From positions 1 to 64,000 of the forward strand of contig NZ_LZTB01000008.1 in the NCBI RefSeq assembly GCF_001665685.1: DNA of 64,000 nt, given 5' to 3'. The notes beneath the pieces are model-generated. The model ran no database searches and was not told where the DNA came from. It was given only the letters and a program-made list of their open reading frames with translations. Both the position numbers and the translations under genes were made by a program. Source of the DNA: Mycobacterium sp. 852013-50091_SCH5140682 (GTDB taxonomy: Bacteria; Actinomycetota; Actinomycetes; Mycobacteriales; Mycobacteriaceae). How positions within the stretch are numbered: the stretch's first letter is position 1; each line of letters begins with the position of its first letter. Shown one piece after another: positions 61,683-64,000 of the stretch.

Positions 61683-62432
61683 CTAAAAGGTGCTGTACAG
61701 GCCGCCGTCGGCGTAGACGACTTGGCCGGTGATGTAGGTGTTCTGGCGGCTGGCGAGCCAGGCGACTGGCCGAGCGATCTCATCCGGGGTGGCGGCCCGG
61801 CCCAGCGGCAGACGGCCGCTGGAAACGTACCCGTCGGTGAACCACGGTTGTGCCAGCCGCTCGTCGGTGCACATGGCCGTGCGGACGAAGCCGGGCGCCA
61901 CCGCGTTGACGAGTACGCCACGGCGCGACCATTCTGCGGCCATGGTGCGAGTTGCATTGTCCAGACCGGCCTTTGACGCGTCATAGGGCAGACAGCCGAT
62001 TGCGCCTGCGCGCCCGTGGATTGACGTGATGTTCACGATGCGGCCGTATCCGCGCTCAAGCATGCGGCGCCCCACGGCAATTGAGAGTTCGATGGGGGCC
62101 ACGAGGTTGACCGCGAGCACTCGCTCGATCTCGGGACGTCTCAGGTCCTCTGCAGGGGTATCGACGCTCACTCCGGCGCAGTTGACGAGCACGTCGAGTG
62201 GCTTGCCGCACGCCGCCTCGGCTTCATCGACCAGCCCGTCCATGTCTGCCGCGACGAGGTCTGCGGTGATCAGATGGTCTTCGGCGCCGGACGCAGTGCC
62301 GGTGTTGTCAACGCCGACGACCGTCATTCCGAGTCCCTTGAGCTCTGTGACGATGGCAGAGCCGATTCCGCCGGTGGATCCCGTGACGAGGGCGACGTCT
62401 GGGGCTAGGTTAGAATAATCACTGCAGAACAT
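61683..62432 (-). CDS. Short-chain dehydrogenase/reductase
   Basis: The 249-residue classical SDR has the cofactor motif VTGSTGGIGSAIV, VNCAGVSVD (the usual NNAG is changed to VNCAG), the Ser of INITSIHG-type context, and the catalytic YDASKAG. It ends in a typical ITGQVVYADGGLYSTF. It should oxidise or reduce a hydroxyl group in the pathway of this cluster. ATG 62432 is chosen. It diverges from the GntR gene over 52 bp and lies on the same strand as the RidA and PLP genes. Confidence 0.85.
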   Translation of the reverse strand: MFCSDYSNLAPDVALVTGSTGGIGSAIVTELKGLGMTVVGVDNTGTASGAEDHLITADLVAADMDGLVDEAEAACGKPLDVLVNCAGVSVDTPAEDLRRPEIERVLAVNLVAPIELSIAVGRRMLERGYGRIVNITSIHGRAGAIGCLPYDASKAGLDNATRTMAAEWSRRGVLVNAVAPGFVRTAMCTDERLAQPWFTDGYVSSGRLPLGRAATPDEIARPVAWLASRQNTYITGQVVYADGGLYSTF

Positions 62433-62448
62433 ACACTCATAATATCTG

Positions 62449-62473
62449 TTGACTGGTCTCGGATTGACCAGTC
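62449..62473. promoter_or_regulatory. Inverted repeat operator between SDR and GntR genes
   Basis: GACTGGT (62451-62457) and ACCAGTC (62467-62473) are exact complements with a 9-bp spacer, overlapping TTGACT (62449-62454) and ending just before the GGAGGGG ribosome site of the GntR gene. This is the expected place and size for an autoregulatory GntR site. Confidence 0.5.
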
Positions 62474-62484
62474 CGGAGGGGCAA

Positions 62485-63300
62485 ATGTCGATTTCCTGGG
62501 ACGATGAAGCCATAGAGCAGGAACGCCTGCACGAGCGGGTGGCCCGCAGGATGGCTCGTGACATTGTGTCCGGCCGACTGCAAGAGGGCGACATCGTGCC
62601 TCCTGCTGAAGTGATCGCGCAGAAGTTCGCGGTGTCACGCACGGTCGGCCGCGAAGTACTGCAGGCGTTGTCCGCCGCTGGGCTGATCGACGTCAAGCAC
62701 GGCCGCAAGTCGACCGTCGCGCCCGCCAAAGATTGGCGTTTTCTCGAAGATCTTGTACAGCAGGCTATCTCGCGCGAACAGTTGGCGGGCTCGTTGGCGG
62801 CGGATCTCTATGAGGTGCGCCGTTTGGTCGAGATTGCGGCCACCGAGATGTGCGCGGCGCGGGCGAGCGACGAGCAACTTGAGCACATCGTGAGCCTCGC
62901 GCAGCGAATGCATGACGAGGCTGAAGACGACGAGGACGCGCCGCTCGACCTGCGTCGTAGGGTCGCCGAGGATCTGGAGTTCCACGGAGCCATCGCTGAA
63001 GGTTCTGGAAACTTGGTCCTGGCAAGGCTTGTCGCGGATGTCCGACGCGAACTGGTTCCCACCTGGGCTGTGGACCAACTGGACCTGGGTGAGGTGCGCG
63101 ATGTACACGACGCGCACCTGACCATCGCCAAGGCGTTACGCAACAGGGACGTGGCGGCGGCTCGAAGCGAAATGGCGCGGCATTTGGATTGGTCGATCGG
63201 GACAACGCTGCGCCGCGCGCTGAGCGAGGAGCAACTCGAAACGGTTGACGACCGCTGGCGCCCGGATTGGCGGACGACGAAAAAGCCCCGGCAACGCTAG
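62485..63300 (+). CDS. GntR/FadR-family regulator of the 3' catabolic island
   Basis: The 271-residue regulator has a winged helix-turn-helix (ARRMARDIVSGRLQEGDIVPPAEVIAQKFAVSRTVGREVLQAL) and an FCD domain with YEVRRLVEIAATEM, RVAEDLEFHGAIAE and HDAHLTIAKAL, whose Asp and His residues form the usual metal or acid site. ATG 62485 follows GGAGGGG. It probably controls the divergent SDR gene and the RidA and D-amino-acid enzyme genes. The inducer may be a hydroxy or amino acid. Confidence 0.87.
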   Translation: MSISWDDEAIEQERLHERVARRMARDIVSGRLQEGDIVPPAEVIAQKFAVSRTVGREVLQALSAAGLIDVKHGRKSTVAPAKDWRFLEDLVQQAISREQLAGSLAADLYEVRRLVEIAATEMCAARASDEQLEHIVSLAQRMHDEAEDDEDAPLDLRRRVAEDLEFHGAIAEGSGNLVLARLVADVRRELVPTWAVDQLDLGEVRDVHDAHLTIAKALRNRDVAAARSEMARHLDWSIGTTLRRALSEEQLETVDDRWRPDWRTTKKPRQR

Positions 63301-63325
63301 ATCTGAGAGATCTGGTTGCCGGGGC
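63285..63325 (-). terminator. Terminator between GntR and RidA genes
   Basis: GCCCCGGCAAC (63285-63295) pairs with GTTGCCGGGGC (63315-63325), and the loop holds an AGATCT/AGATCT pairing. On the minus strand the stem is followed by CTTTTTCG, so it is a Rho-independent terminator for the RidA operon. It overlaps the 3' end of the GntR gene. Confidence 0.8.
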
Positions 63326-63343
63326 CGGTGAAGCGCAGTGTCG

Positions 63344-63718
63344 CTACGGGGCCAGAGCGATGGCGTCGATCTCGACCAGGATGTCGCCGAGGCTCGAGCC
63401 CACCGTCGTACGCGCCGGGCGATGAGTGCCGAAGCGCTCACCGAAAACGGAATCGAATTCGGCCCAATCCCGTTCGACGTCTTCGAGGTGCACCGTGACC
63501 TTGACGACCTTGTCGAGGTCCGAACCGGCGGCTCGGAGCACGGCCTGCAAGTTGTCCAGAGTGCGTCGCGTCTGCTCTCCGATTCCTGTGCCGATGACTT
63601 CGCCGGTCTGCGGGTCGACGGGTGCCATGCCTGCAGTGAAGACGAAACCTGATGCGACAACGGCCTGTCCGTACGCGCCTGCGGGGCGTGGTGCGAGCGG
63701 GGTGCTGATGATGTCCAT
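63344..63718 (-). CDS. RidA family enamine/imine deaminase
   Basis: The 124-residue YjgF/YER057c/UK114 protein has GAYGQAVVASGFVFTAGM, GEQTRRTLDNLQAVLRAAGSDLDKVVKVTVHLED, and the late RTTVGSSLGDILVEIDAIA, in which the substrate-binding Arg is present. RidA proteins hydrolyse reactive 2-aminoacrylate-like imines released by PLP enzymes. This fits the D-amino-acid PLP gene that ends 20 bp upstream. AAAGGATC precedes ATG 63718. Confidence 0.9.
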   Translation of the reverse strand: MDIISTPLAPRPAGAYGQAVVASGFVFTAGMAPVDPQTGEVIGTGIGEQTRRTLDNLQAVLRAAGSDLDKVVKVTVHLEDVERDWAEFDSVFGERFGTHRPARTTVGSSLGDILVEIDAIALAP

Positions 63719-63738
63719 GAATGATCCTTTCGTGGCGG

Positions 63739-64000
63739 TTAGAAGTACGTGTGTACGTACCTGACAACGCGGTTGTCAGCGTCGATGACGGGCAGGGCCC
63801 GCCATTTGTCCATGGTGGTGCAGGGATGTGAAAGACCCAGTGCGACAACATCACCGACCGATAGGTGAAAATCGAGAGGTATCTCAAGGTACGCGTGTTG
63901 GTCGTTGAGTTCTGTGATGGTGCCTGAGGCCGTGCGCTCGGCACCTGAATGAGGGTCGATGACGCGTAGTGGTATCGGCAGTCCCAGGTCGAAACCGATG
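63739..64000 (-). CDS. D-threonine aldolase/D-serine dehydratase-like PLP enzyme (partial)
   Basis: Only the C-terminal 86 residues are inside the window. The gene continues past position 64000. LGLSHPCTTMDKWR carries the His and Cys that bind the metal in the D-serine dehydratase/D-threonine aldolase family, and the end reads PVIDADNRVVRYVHTYF. The enzyme should deaminate or cleave a D-amino acid with PLP and a divalent metal. It precedes the RidA gene, which would clear its imine product. Confidence 0.82.
   Translation of the reverse strand, partial: IGFDLGLPIPLRVIDPHSGAERTASGTITELNDQHAYLEIPLDFHLSVGDVVALGLSHPCTTMDKWRALPVIDADNRVVRYVHTYF

Noticed and set aside
1..64000. CRISPR array, tRNA or rRNA genes, insertion sequences
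   Set aside because: No regularly spaced repeats, no cloverleaf with a CCA end, no rRNA-like stretches and no transposase frames were seen on reading. A tRNA search program would be needed for certainty.

Overview
The window is high-GC actinobacterial chromosome from a mycobacterium, most likely a fast-growing Mycolicibacterium. The gene order follows the Mycobacterium tuberculosis block Rv0222 to Rv0243: echA1, an aldehyde dehydrogenase, a methyltransferase, a glycosyltransferase, three membrane proteins, php, a TetR gene, the R2lox gene, aftD, the Rv0236A-type peptide, lpqI, the Rv0238-type TetR, htdX, fabG4 and fadA2. Species-specific islands break up this backbone. Assignments rest on reading the translations, motifs and known gene order. 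No database search was run.

Layout. 1-3250: end of an unknown gene, a TetR regulator, a cupin protein and an APC permease, closed by a perfect 42-nt palindromic terminator. 3251-13162: a TetR gene with a possible small ORF ahead of it, then the conserved envelope and lipid block (echA1 to the acyltransferase). 13184-20835: a catabolic island with a FadR-type GntR regulator, a tricarballylate-dehydrogenase-like flavoprotein, an MHS-family transporter, a gluconate-dehydrogenase-subunit-3-like protein, a GMC oxidoreductase with a ferredoxin-type cysteine motif, and an aldehyde dehydrogenase. Three sites sharing a TCAGAC core mark the probable regulon. 20842-34128: php, an acetyltransferase, an MFS_3 exporter, TetR plus R2lox, aftD, the small Rv0236A-type protein, a sulfate-binding protein with a SulP transporter, and lpqI.

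34131-42703 is an amine-catabolism island. On the minus strand lie a glutamine-synthetase-like ligase, an APC permease, a class III aminotransferase, an amidohydrolase and an Orn/Lys/Arg-type decarboxylase, three of the junctions tightly overlapping. Diverging from it are a class II glutamine amidotransferase and an RpiR regulator. The gene set suggests a gamma-glutamyl-amine route: import, glutamylation, transamination and deglutamylation. 42720-45038 holds the Rv0238-type TetR, an O-methyltransferase and a small secreted protein.

45244-52587 is the most unusual part: a six-gene orphan cluster of type VII secretion (ESX)-related proteins without any Ecc core component. It encodes an EspC/PE-like protein, a membrane-anchored protein with a duplicated extracytoplasmic domain, a large WxG-containing protein with a C-terminal domain like Rv3899c/Rv2082, a helical partner, a clear EspB paralogue and a lipoprotein. 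Two of these genes contain a long stretch of much lower GC.

52633-60630: the htdX/fabG4 and fadA2 divergon, a structured non-coding interval at the place where M. tuberculosis carries sRNA F6, an F420-type oxidoreductase, a two-component system, and three small envelope or stress-type proteins. 60633-64000: a DUF1361 membrane protein, a truncated sugar isomerase remnant, and the start of another catabolic island (SDR, GntR, RidA and a D-amino-acid PLP enzyme cut by the window end).
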